Assembly: GCA_023159155.1 (NCBI GenBank)
Contig: JAJNNX010000001.1
Coordinates: 992,001 to 1,056,000 of the forward strand
Direction: 5' to 3'
Length of the DNA: 64,000 bases
DNA from: Ustulina deusta
Lineage: Eukaryota; Ascomycota; Sordariomycetes; Xylariales; Xylariaceae
The translations under genes were made by a program, and so were the position numbers. Position 1 is the first letter of the stretch. Each line of letters starts with the position of its first letter. The notes beneath the pieces are model-generated. The model made no database searches. It saw only the letters and a program-made list of their open reading frames with translations, and was not told where the DNA came from. Below, piece by piece: positions 10,930-20,996 of the stretch.

Positions 10930-12647
10930 GGCGATGGATGGACGGAGACTGATGCCGCTGGTTACGGTTGTATGGAAGAACGAGAAACTCGGAATTGGGG
11001 GTCCAATGAGTCGAAGCGAGGCTGCCGGAGGTGTTATGGTGAGACGAATAAATAAAATGAATAAATAAATGGCGGGGCAGTAGTACGCGAGGGTTGTGAG
11101 TGACGACAGATGGTGGGGTTGTAAGAAGATATACCTAGCACTACTCTCTATCTTCCTTATCACTCCTACATACACGCTTTCTGACTCTGTTTTTTCCTTT
11201 TTCTTTTTTTCCCTTCTCTTCTTTTTCTGGCTCCTTCTTTTTTTCTCTCTCTTTTTCATTTCCCTTCACTATAAAATACAACCGAATCATCATGCAATCA
11301 TATATCGTCCACGAGAACGACGATGCCCACAATAAAGGATCTATGATAGAATCTGGATGGCGCGCGGGGTTAGATGGCGGGTGGGATTCGGGATGGCCTG
11401 CATAATGTATAACAATGTACCATATACATCGTGACATGGACTCAGAAGAAGACGAGAGAACTTGGGCAGCATACCATATTGGTTTGATTTTTTCAAGGTC
11501 TGGAGCCAATCAGATTAATATCGCAAAGTTCCAGAGTCTACCACAGCACCCGTTTTTTTTCTTGTTCCTTCTATGATAATTACTAGTCATAGCTAGGTAG
11601 TATGTCAAATAAGTCACAGCAGGGTTGTTGACGTAGCACTTCACTAACTGGTCAATTCGGTCGCCACTAGTGGCGATTAGCGAGGGACGAAGAAGCATGT
11701 GTGGGCCCTGCAGTGTGCGTTGCTGGGACCAGTACCGGACCCTTGCTGTCCTGGCACTGTCTGATAACGATACATCCCGCGACGGAACATGTGGAGCTAG
11801 GTACTACCGTTCGGTTCCTATACCAGGTACAAGAGGTAATAATATGGATAGTAGCGTAGTAGCCTGGGTGGGCTATCCACTATATCGATACCTATGTAGA
11901 TCTTATCCTAGAAAGCCTGTTGGTCTCTTACTAAGGACCTGCGTGGTAATTGCTTTGTCTACCTCACGCTCGACATTCGACGTTTAGTCTGGACGAATAG
12001 TAATTAGACAACATCGAGTAAGCCTTGATTTCGGGCTTGTAAAGGTTCGTTACCTCCAACACTAAAACATTCACATTCACCGTGACGATATTCTGACCAC
12101 TTTCGGTTGTAATAATGACGGCTGTGGCGGACGTCGGGGATTTAACCTCAGTTAGGTATGTACCTATCTAAGTGGGATACCTACCTAGGTACTTACTAGT
12201 AGTTTACTGGAACCAGGGATGCTAGTGGCACGTTTTCTTTCTGTGGATCTATTGGCGCAGCTCAACCCCGAAGAATACACTAGGAAAATAAGAATGAAAT
12301 GCGTTATGGCGACTGTCGTGGTTCCATGTTATTCGATTTTTATTTTATTTTCTAAAAGGGAAAACCCGGTGTGTAACCCTGGCGGGATTGAGTGGATTTT
12401 GCGGTAGAACTATCTTGAGGCTTTATTACTTACAATGTATAAGTCGTATGACGGAGGCAAGTTACTACGGCGTGGAGCCAGCCGCGAACCGGAGAAGATG
12501 ACAGCGCCGTATGTCCTCGGGCCGCGACACCGATAACGCTCCATCATGCTTACAACAACCCTCGAGACATCGGAGACTCCGCGACAGCGCCATTCCTTGT
12601 GACCCAGCACCCCTCAGATCTTATCGCTGCGCTGTCTCTGTCAAGAA
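10930..12647. other. divergent intergenic region
   Basis: Promoter region shared by 6-phosphogluconolactonase (-) and the HAD phosphatase (+). It contains a T/C-rich tract at about 11187-11265 and CTAGGTA/ACCTACC-type words at about 12154-12200. No coding frame is supported. Confidence 0.6.
11187..11265. repeat. pyrimidine (CT/T) tract in promoter
   Basis: Nearly pure T/C on the plus strand, which is A/G on the coding strand of the minus gene. It sits 260-340 bp upstream of the lactonase start. Such tracts are common in fungal promoters and 5' leaders. A regulatory role is inference. Confidence 0.6.
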
Positions 12648-13857
12648 ATGGCTCAGTCTAAATATCTCACCGGCGACTCTGCCGCGATCGATAAATTCCT
12701 GGATAAATTCGAGGTGCGTTAATTCCCTCTTCGGCTACACACACTTACTACCTGTCCATTGATCTCACAATTTGTACCCAGATCTTCCTCTTTGATTGCG
12801 ATGGTAAACGAATTGATTGCACCACTTTACACAATGAAGCTGACCGCTGACTCTTGCATAGGCGTCCTATGGTCCGGAGATCATCTGTTCGAAGGGACCG
12901 TGGAGACCCTGGAACTACTGAGATCTAAAGGTTAGGAATACAAAACACAACTTTGCATTAATCCCAAAATTTTTTTTATTTATTTATTCTAATTAAATTT
13001 ACATTTTTATTTTTTCCCTTTTTTTCATCGTGTATCATAACATATCGTCAAATCTTATTCCAGGAAATTGTCTCAGGCTAATAGGGGTTGAAGGCAAGAG
13101 GGTCGTGTTCGTGACGAACAACTCAACGAAATCTCGGCAAGACTACCAAAAGAAACTGACGGGCATGGGCATACCCAGCAGCGTCGAGGAGATATTCGCA
13201 TCGGCGTACTCGGCCGCCATCTACATCTCGCGGATCCTCAAGCTTCCGGGGCCGCGCAACAAGGTCTTCGTGCTGGGTGAGAGCGGGATCGAGCAGGAGC
13301 TGCGGACGGAAAACGTGCCGTTCATCGGGGGCACCGACCCGGAGCTGCGACGGGACATGACCCCGGCGGACTTCGCCGGGCTCGCCGACGGCTCGATGCT
13401 GGACCCGGACGTCGGCGTCGTGCTCGCCGGCCTCGACTTCCACGTCAACTATCTGAAGATCGCCACGGCGTTCCAGTACCTGCGGCGCGGCGCCGTGTTC
13501 CTCGCCACCAACCTCGATAGCACTCTGCCCATGAGCAACGCCTTCTTCCCCGGCGCCGGCTCCATCTCCGTCCCGCTTACCAACATGATCGGCCGGCAGC
13601 CCACGGCCCTCGGAAAACCCTCGCAGGCTATGATGGATGCCATCGAAGGCAAGTTTCGCTTGGACCGCGAGCGCACATGCATGGTCGGGGATCGTCTCGA
13701 TACTGATATTCAGTTTGGTATCGAGGGCGGGCTCGGCGGCACGTTGGCGGTGCTCACGGGCGTCTCGAAGAGAGAGCACTGGGAAGCGAAGGACGCCGCA
13801 TTTGTGCCTGCGTACTATGTCGAGAAACTCGCCGACCTTAGAGGTGGGAGCCCATGA
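12648..13857 (+). CDS. PHO13: HAD-family 4-nitrophenylphosphatase / phosphoglycolate phosphatase
   Basis: Exons 12648-12713, 12782-12803, 12862-12930 and about 13094-13857 (306 aa). The fourth exon's acceptor is ambiguous: 13064, 13085 and 13094 all keep the frame, and 13094 restores the family-like KGKRVVFVTNN join. HAD motif I (FDCDG, nucleophile Asp27 and acid/base Asp29) is followed by the motif II region TNNSTKSR, a Lys in LGKPSQAM, and motif III/IV VGDRLDTDIQFG. It is the type-IIA HAD phosphatase of yeast Pho13 and mammalian PGP, which repairs toxic glycolytic side products such as 2-phosphoglycolate. The cytosolic role is inferred from the family. The 22-nt second exon carries the catalytic Asp. 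Confidence 0.93.
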
Positions 13858-14394
13858 GCATTCCCACAGGCGAGTTCGAAGTCCAGTTGGTGACTGGAAA
13901 AAAGTAAGCGCTACGGTTGCAGGATATTAGATAGAACGAGGCATTTTTTTCCACGGCAGATATAGATATCCAGAGAGCGAAAGAAAGACGCGTAGAGATA
14001 TATATAGAGAGCGTGAAAATACCCTGCATGATGCCTCTTATGAAGCCTACTCAGTTTTCGGGGCGACCGCCTAGGAGTCTACGTTTCCCGCCACTACCGA
14101 TGCCGTCCCATCCCTAACCATTCGGCATTGCGATTAGAGGCCAGGAACGTACAGCATCGCGTGATCTTCTCCGCAGCCTCCACGCCCATCCAATAAATTC
14201 ACACTACCCCAATCTCCCCGCGTCGGATCCGGTCTCCGTCTACGGAGGTGTGGTCTCATGCTCCTCACAACCTAACCATAGTTCTCTCGATAATCTATTC
14301 ATATAAGACCCAAGGTCGAAATTTGTGAGGTCGCTCGCAATTAGATACTATTGATTGCGCATAGGAGAGATAAAAGTCGTAGTCAACTAACAAC
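13858..14394. other. intergenic spacer
   Basis: 3' region of the phosphatase and promoter of the dioxygenase-like gene, both plus strand. A TATATATAGAGAG stretch lies near 14000. No frame or RNA gene was recognised. Confidence 0.55.
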
Positions 14395-15687
14395 ATGGCA
14401 TCACCACCGGCGCCTCTCACGGAGGCCGAGAAGGAGTTCTTCCTCGAGCACGGCTACCTGAAGCTCACCAACTGCTTCACGCGCGAACAGGCTGCCGAAG
14501 TCTGCGAAGGGGTGTGGACACGGCTCGGAATGTCGCCTACAGACAAGAGCACCTGGACAAAGGAGCGGACGAATGTATGTGATTTAGCCATAACCTTCGC
14601 TATCTTACCGTATCTGTTATTCCTCAGATCAAGGGGGGAGCCCCGGGGGAGGGGAATGCTAGAGAGTTGAGGGAAAAAAAAAAAAAACTCCTTACTTGCT
14701 TGGTGTTTGACCCAGGCAACTCGAGTTGAAGGGATATCAATAATAAAGAAAAGCGAAACCAAAATATATGAAAGCTGAGGAACCCGCTGACTCTGGAAGC
14801 GACGCAGATGCCGTCACACCGCACATTCGACGTGGCGGCCTTCGCGCCGAAAGCGTGGGCGGCCATCTGCGAGCTCTGCGGCGGCGAGGAGCGGATCGCG
14901 CCGGCCAGCAGGGATTGGCGGGACTCGCTGATCGTGAACCTCGGGACGGGCGAGGGCGAGGGCAGGGCGGTGGCGCCGCGGGACCTGCCGGGGTGGCACG
15001 TCGACGGCGACTTCTTCGTGCACTACCTCGACAGCCCCGAGCAGGCGCTGCTCGTGACGCCGCTGTTCACGGACATCGTGCCCCAGGGCGGCGGCACGGT
15101 GATCTGCCCGCCGGGCATCGGGCTGGTGGCCGAGTGGCTGCGCGCGCACCCGCAGGGCGTGTCGCCGTGGATGCGGCCGCGCGACGCGGCCGACTTCGGG
15201 GTCGAGAAGAACGGCGCGTGGTACCGCGAGCTCCTGCGCGACGTGCCGGACGAGGCCTTCGTCGAGGCCACGGGGCGCGTCGGCGACGTGTACCTCCTGC
15301 ACCCGCTCATGACGCACTCCGCGAGCTCCAACGCGCTGCGGCGGGTGCGGATCATCACGAACCCGCCCGTGTCGCTGAGGGCGCCGCATTGCTTCGACAG
15401 AGAGGATGGGAACTATAGTCTGGGTATGTACCCTACCTTGTCGCGGCCCCGATCCACCACTCGATTTGCAGGTCTTGGGCTAATTTCGTCTTCTCCTCCC
15501 CCCCCCCCTTGGTATAGTTGAGAGGAAGACTATGAGATGCATTGGCGAGGAGAGGCTGAAAGGGTGGAAGATCACGGGGCCGAGAGAGGGCGTGGTGCCG
15601 CAACGGGTTCGGATTCAAGAGGCGATGAAGCGGGAGGAGATGAAGAGATTGGAGGAGCAGGGGACGTGTGCCACTGCTGCTGCTTGA
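14395..15687 (+). CDS. phytanoyl-CoA dioxygenase (PhyH)-like 2-oxoglutarate/Fe(II) enzyme
   Basis: Three exons (14395-14574, 14808-15423, 15518-15687), 321 aa. The N-terminus LTEAEKEFFLEHGYLKL is the usual opening of PhyH-family proteins. The iron site is GWHVDGDFF (His124, Asp126) with the distal His in HPLMTHSASSN (about 231) and the 2-oxoglutarate-binding Arg in RRVRI just after. All three metal ligands are therefore present. The C-terminus is a charged helix ending at TGA 15685. Exon 2 is extremely G/C-biased in third position compared with neighbouring genes. Intron 1 contains a poly-A run and intron 2 a poly-C run. The substrate is unknown: the family covers lipid, metabolite and mycotoxin-type hydroxylations. 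Confidence 0.88.
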
Positions 15688-16186
15688 TGTCTTCTATTGT
15701 TCATGCTGGTCTGATCCAGTGCCCGACAGCGATGCGAGGAAAGCTGAAGAAAAGACTTGGAGGAGTTATTCAGTAGTAAGTAGTCTGATCTATCATATCA
15801 CGCTCACTGGCGTTTTGACTTCGTTGAAGCATCTGCTTCCAGGCTGGATTAGGCAAATTGGATTATCTAGAGCTGCAAGCAAATAATGAGAATGTAGTAC
15901 AATTGATCTAGGTTGGGCAGGTACTTAGAAGGCTTTCTAACGCTCATTAATATAAAGCATCATCCTGATTGCAGAACCATTTTGGCTGGGTGATGCAGGT
16001 TTCATTGATGTGGAAGGTAAAAAAAATGAGTGTAACGGCCACTAAAACTTCAGTGCGTCAAAACACGCCGAGTGCTAATTTAACCCCACCAATACATACA
16101 TCTCGTGTACACTCATTCTCGCCTAATCGCTTCGATATTTCATAATACATCCATCGTGCAGATATTTCCCGACATTCGCGCATCAA
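15688..16186. other. intergenic spacer
   Basis: AT-rich spacer between the PhyH-like gene and DFR1, both plus strand. Nothing coding or RNA-like was recognised. Confidence 0.55.
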
Positions 16187-16935
16187 ATGCCTGAAGATAC
16201 ACCTAAGATGCCTCCCCTCGAACTGACCCTCATCGTGGCGGCGACCCGCAACATGGCCATTGGCCGCAACGGCACGCTGCCTTGGACAGGTTTAAAGAAA
16301 GAGATGGCGTACTTTGCCCGGGTAACGAAACGCCTACCATCGGTTCCTGTAAGATTGATTTTCCTGAGCGTGTCTATGAATCTTGTAGGTTGATGTGTAC
16401 ATTTTAACGACCCATCCAGAACCAAGACGGCCATTCATCCGCCGCCGCTATGAACGCCGTGATTATGGGCCGCAAGACGTGGGACAGCATACCACCCAAG
16501 TTCCGGCCGTTGAAAGGACGGCTCAATATCGTCATAAGCCGGTCTCACGCGGACCCGCCGGCCAAAGATGTCAATGCCGAGACGGACGCAGTGAAGGTTG
16601 GCTCGCTGGAGCAGGCTATCCGGTACCTTCAGTCCAGCTCGCAGACTGGCAGGGTTTTTGTTATAGGCGGCGCACAGATATATGCTGCCGCACTACAACT
16701 CAAGGAGGCGAGGAGGGTCTTGCTTACAAAGATCATGAGCGACTTCGAGTGCGACACCTTCTTCTCATTGCAGCTTTGCGAGGCTACTTCAACGGCGGAG
16801 GGTGGCAGCGCTAGTCAGTGGATCAGGAAGTCTAAAGATGATCTAGATCGGTGGACGGGCGAGACAGTACCCGAGGGCATCCAAGAGGAAAATCAGATAC
16901 AGTACGAGTTCCAGATGTGGGAGAGAGCCGAATAA
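16187..16935 (+). CDS. DFR1: dihydrofolate reductase
   Basis: Two exons (16187-16348 and 16420-16935), 225 aa. It reduces dihydrofolate to tetrahydrofolate with NADPH and is needed for thymidylate and purine synthesis. The substrate loop AIGRNGTLPW (residues 24-33) and the catalytic acid Glu39 in LKKEMAYF are present. After the intron come MGRKTWDSIPPKFRPL (NADPH site) and VIGGAQIYAAAL (cofactor loop). Length is typical of fungal DHFR. The intron falls phase 0 after VTKRLPSVP. The frame from 16395 in another phase is a shadow. The stop is 173 bp from the convergent CBP3 stop. Confidence 0.96.
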
Positions 16936-17108
16936 TTGTGTTTGTGTATTTACATGTTTGTAGTACATACTGTACACATATTTCCGCGCTGAGATAGCGC
17001 CCATCTATCGTTTGAGCATCTGTGCTGGCGTCTTCATGCCAGACCTATTTTTCTAGTGCCTATCTGTCCTCATACAATAGTCATACATCTTAGCCTTGAT
17101 GTGATTAT

Positions 17109-18105
17109 CTACACAGTAGAGCTTGCGCTTCTAGCTGGTATGGGATACGAGGTCAACTGATCCCCAAGTTGCCTTGTCGGCTTGTCGACGACAGCAAACT
17201 CATTCTTGGCCGGCCACTTCAGCGCAGTCTTAGCACGGGTGAACAGAGCCTCATCCGGCATCTGGTCTAGCATTTTAAGGCTAAGTCGCATCCAGCTGAC
17301 GGTAGCGGCAAGATCGCGCACGTTGACGTCTTCACGGGCCTTGAACACGTTACGCCAGATGGCGGACGCTAGCACAGCATCTCCTTTGGCGACTCCTTCG
17401 TCATAGGCTACGACAACACCGCGCCACTGCACGAATAGATCCTTCAGGTATCGGGCCCGCAAGGCTCGGGATGATATGCCGTGGCTGATGTCCATCCTGT
17501 CTTCGGCATCGAAGAAGAAGTGATCGACCAGCTGTGCTTGCCAGGACCGCGCAGCATCCCGATCGAGGTTCCGTAACCGCGCGAAGATGAGGTACATGTG
17601 TAGCATGGTGACTTGGGACCATGTGCTGAAGGTTGGCGGGAGTTTGAAATCTGCATGGCCATTAGCGAATTTGTGTCGTGAGAACAGCATAGTGCCACGA
17701 GACAAGACATGCGGGGAGGCTTGGGCGCATACCATCATGCCACATCCCCTCGCCTTCGCCTATATCCTCGCCCTCCGACGTCTTGGGTATCGTGCCGGCC
17801 TTGACGGCGATGGGGTCGATCTTGTATAGGGCTGCTTTGGAGCATGCGTCGTAGATCTCCCCCGTAGCGGCCACCACCCTGTACGGTTCGCTAGACCGTT
17901 GGATGGTCTTGCGTATCATATCCACGATGCCCAACCGGGCCGAGGTGCTTCGAAAGCCTCGTCTTTGTTCGTGTGCGACGGGTTTGGGTGCGGCCCGGTG
18001 GCGGAGCTGGTGCCCAAGGGCGACGCCGGACAGCTCAGTTGCAACGGGGGTGTTTGCTTGTCGAGCGAGCAGCAGAAGCTGCCGTTTGCAGCTTCGACAC
18101 GCCAT
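17109..18105 (-). CDS. CBP3: ubiquinol-cytochrome c chaperone CBP3
   Basis: Two exons on the minus strand (18105-17733, 17650-17109) joined in phase 1, 304 aa. The N-terminus is Arg-rich without acidic residues (MACRSCKRQLLLLAR..., then RRGFRSTSARLG), a good mitochondrial presequence. The chaperone domain begins at MIRKTIQRS and contains MWHDDFKLPPTFSTWSQ across the splice, then MLHMYLIFARLR and DHFFFDAEDRMDI, hallmarks of the Cbp3/UQCC1 family. Cbp3 with Cbp6 binds the mitochondrial ribosome exit and newly made cytochrome b for complex III assembly. The gene is divergent from CEM1 across 437 bp. Confidence 0.93.
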
Positions 18106-18542
18106 TGCTACCGATATGTGCGCTCAGTGGAATCCGTGGCCGACAACAGAAGCATTGGACATGCTTGGGAGGTTGCGCCGTCGATTGAGGACGGTTCACG
18201 TCATTGACAACTACCAAGACTTATTAGTCATGTGGGAAAAAATAATTTCGAGGTGACGGACTACCACACTATCTAGATAGGTGCACTATCTAGCGGACCA
18301 CAGACGGGCAAACAGGGGGAGCCATGCTCTAAAAAGGCTTGGCGGATTTTATCGCTAGTACCTAAGTAGGTAGGTAGGTACCGGTATCGCTAAACCTCGC
18401 TGGCTGCGCTGTGGTTTTCAAGCCAATTGATTAAGTACCGACCCAGGTCGATTCGGATCCAAATGATCGCAATACCTACCTCGAGCTTTCTGGTCCAAAT
18501 AGAATCAACGGGACTATAGCCAAAACACGGCTATGGCAAAGA
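18106..18542. promoter_or_regulatory. divergent promoter between CBP3 and CEM1
   Basis: 437 bp between the start codons of two oppositely transcribed mitochondrial-function genes. It contains a CCAAT pentamer at 18423-18427 (in AGCCAATTGATT), the core recognised by Hap/CBC complexes that control respiratory genes, and a TAGGTAGGTAGGTACC cluster at about 18366-18381. The sites are seen directly. Shared regulation is inference. Confidence 0.5.
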
Positions 18543-19970
18543 ATGCGCAGAGTTGTTGTCACAGGTCTGGGTGCCGTCACACCTCTGGGCGTCGGCGTTC
18601 GACACACATGGAATCGGCTCGTTGCCGGCCATTCCGGCATCATCAGCGTTGCCGACTTTGAGCCGCAGAAACGATGGCGTGAACTCACTAGTACTGTCGC
18701 CGGTGTTGTCCCAAAGAATGCCAGCACCGCCAGCGTGGCCGGGCTATGGCGTGCCGATGAGTGGCTCTCTGCGTCCGATCAGCGACGCATGTCAACCTTC
18801 TCTCAATACGCCATAGCTGCTGCTGAGATGGCCCTCGAAGATGCGGCATGGAATCCCGAGAACGAAGCAGAGTTGCAAGAGACAGGAGTGTGTTTAGGGA
18901 GCGGCATTGGCAACCTGGAGGAGCTTTACAGGACCAGTATCGCCTTTGACAATGGTGTAAGATCCTATCCTATGCATAGCCTCTGATGAAGAGCATCCTA
19001 AGTGTACTCACACGTCACGCATGAACAGGGTTACAAGAAGGTGTCGCCATTGTTCGTGCCTCAGATACTCATCAATCTTGCGGCTGGGCATATTTCCATG
19101 AAACACGGTTTCCAAGGCCCAAACCATGCCGTCACTACAGCTTGCACAACTGGCGCACACTCTATCGGCGATGCTTCCCGCTTCATCGCATATGGTGATG
19201 CTGACGTGATGGTTGCCGGCGGTGCCGAGTCCTGTATTCACCCTCTAACATTTGCTGGGTTCGGGAGGTCGCGGTCACTCTCTACGGCCTTTAACAACGA
19301 TCCCGCTTCGAGTTGTCGTCCGTTCGACCGGCAAAGGAATGGTTTCGTAGTGTCTGAGGGCGCCGCCATGGTGGTGCTTGAAGAGCTAGAGCACGCGAAG
19401 GCTCGTGGCGCTCACATATACGCTGAGCTTCGGGGCTATGGATGTAGCGGTGATGCTCACCACATGACCGCCCCGCGTGAGGACGGCTCCGGGGCTTTCC
19501 TTGCGATGAAAAGGGCTTTGAAGCATGCTGGGATCAAACCTCATCAGGTCGACTATATCAATGCACACGCGACGGGTACAGCCATCGGCGACACTGCGGA
19601 GGCACTAGCAATTCGCTCCATTATGCTCGGAGAGGAGGGCTACCTGGAAGACAGCCAAGTCAATGTGAGTAGCACCAAGGGGTCCATAGGCCATCTTCTT
19701 GGAGCTGCTGGCGCGATCGAGGCTGTATTCTCTATCCTCGCCATTACTGAAGTAAGTTGTCCCATCAGCGGTGTGAAAATTGGCTGCAATAAAATAACTG
19801 ATGCTTGGCAGAATACGCTTCCGCCCACCCTGAACCTGCACGACCCCAACATTGAGCCCAAGTTTAACCTTGTCCCTCTTCAAGCCCAGGAGAAAGATGT
19901 GGATGTGGCCATCTCGAACAGCTTCGGATTCGGAGGAACTAATGCCAGCCTAGTCTTCTCGAAGTACTGA
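18543..19970 (+). CDS. CEM1: mitochondrial beta-ketoacyl-ACP synthase (type II FAS)
   Basis: Exons 18543-18956, 19029-19751 and 19812-19970, 431 aa. Condenses malonyl-ACP with the growing acyl chain in mitochondrial fatty-acid synthesis, which supplies lipoic acid. The FabF/KAS II fold is complete: MRRVVVTGLGAVTPLG at the start, active-site Cys177 in TTACTTGAHS, first His in NAHATGTAIGDTAE, Lys/second His in SSTKGSIGHLLGAAGA, and the C-terminal NSFGFGGTNASLVF. The 60-nt second intron is a multiple of three with no stop, so it would add 20 residues if retained, but its consensus GTAAGT donor, branch site and CAG support removal. No long presequence precedes the domain. Targeting is assumed from the family. 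Confidence 0.94.
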
Positions 19971-20996
19971 TAAATATTCCGAAGTTTACACATGTATATT
20001 GACTGTATAGTAAGAGTCCAGGCTCTAGGGATGGTCATTGTATAATCACAACGCCAAAGTTTGAAGGATAGAATGAAGCACATGCTCCTATCAGTACTTA
20101 CTTGTAATTTTGTGTCACAATAACTCAAATGTTTCTCATCTCATCCCTATTTCGTCTTTAGGTATCGTGCCGTTCATTGCGCATCTCATCCTTGTAGTAT
20201 AGTGTACACTACTTGTCTGCCTCAGTCTATCAAGCAACTGGTCATGGTTGAGCTGTAAACTCCCTCCTGTACTCAGCTACCGAATAAAGCTACGGAGTAG
20301 TATGCACCTCTGGCAGTTTGTCCCCACTTTTAATGCGCTGATGCTGCACCCAAACACCCCTGGATCCCTGCTCATAGTCCCAGGGAGCCACGTACCACTG
20401 CCGCGCTTCACATTCCCAGCTGAAACTACCTGATAAGACCGGACTCAGGCTAGACACATTTCATACTTTCAACTTTCCACCGGATCATTGATTCTAGATC
20501 CCCTCGCTATACTTATATTTTCCGGTAATTGTCGATAGAGGGACACATGTATTGTGGCAGCCTCGCACCTGTCTTCCCAAAACCTAGTAATCGGTAAGCA
20601 TTCGCTTCCTCGTCGATTGGATCAAGATGGGTGTAGTCTGGGTTCTACGTTGACACTGGTGCAAACAGTCTCGGGAAACCAGGGCCTCGGGCTGTGAAGG
20701 TTGGTGATAGAGATATTCAATCCTGGAGATTTTCGGCGCTGCCTACACGAATTGGCAATTATTTCAATCATCTGTCTTCATGAAACGAGGATTGCTAGCG
20801 TTGTGGGCTTCAGAGCACGTTTCAGAAGTCGAGGTCTACATAGGGCGCAGCAGAACCCTTTCTATTCCTTTTGAGGCCATTGAATCGCTGCACCCGTGAA
20901 CTTGGTTTAAATTCACTCGATTGACCGTGCTGCGAACTGAGGTCCAGCACCGGAACCCAGTCTTGAGGACATTCGAGGCTTGAGATTCCGGGGACG
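19971..20996. other. intergenic, promoter of the OPT gene
   Basis: About 1 kb with no coding frame between CEM1 and the OPT transporter, both plus strand. It presumably holds the CEM1 terminator and OPT promoter/leader. No specific element was recognised. Confidence 0.55.

Noticed and set aside
10930..11259. N-terminal extension of 6-phosphogluconolactonase
   Set aside because: Low-complexity Lys/Glu/Arg translation of a pyrimidine tract. The family starts at the downstream MPGKQ.
14808..15418. Long alternative frames in both directions over the PhyH-like exon 2
   Set aside because: Shadows produced by very high GC. Only the PhyH frame carries the HxD...H iron site.
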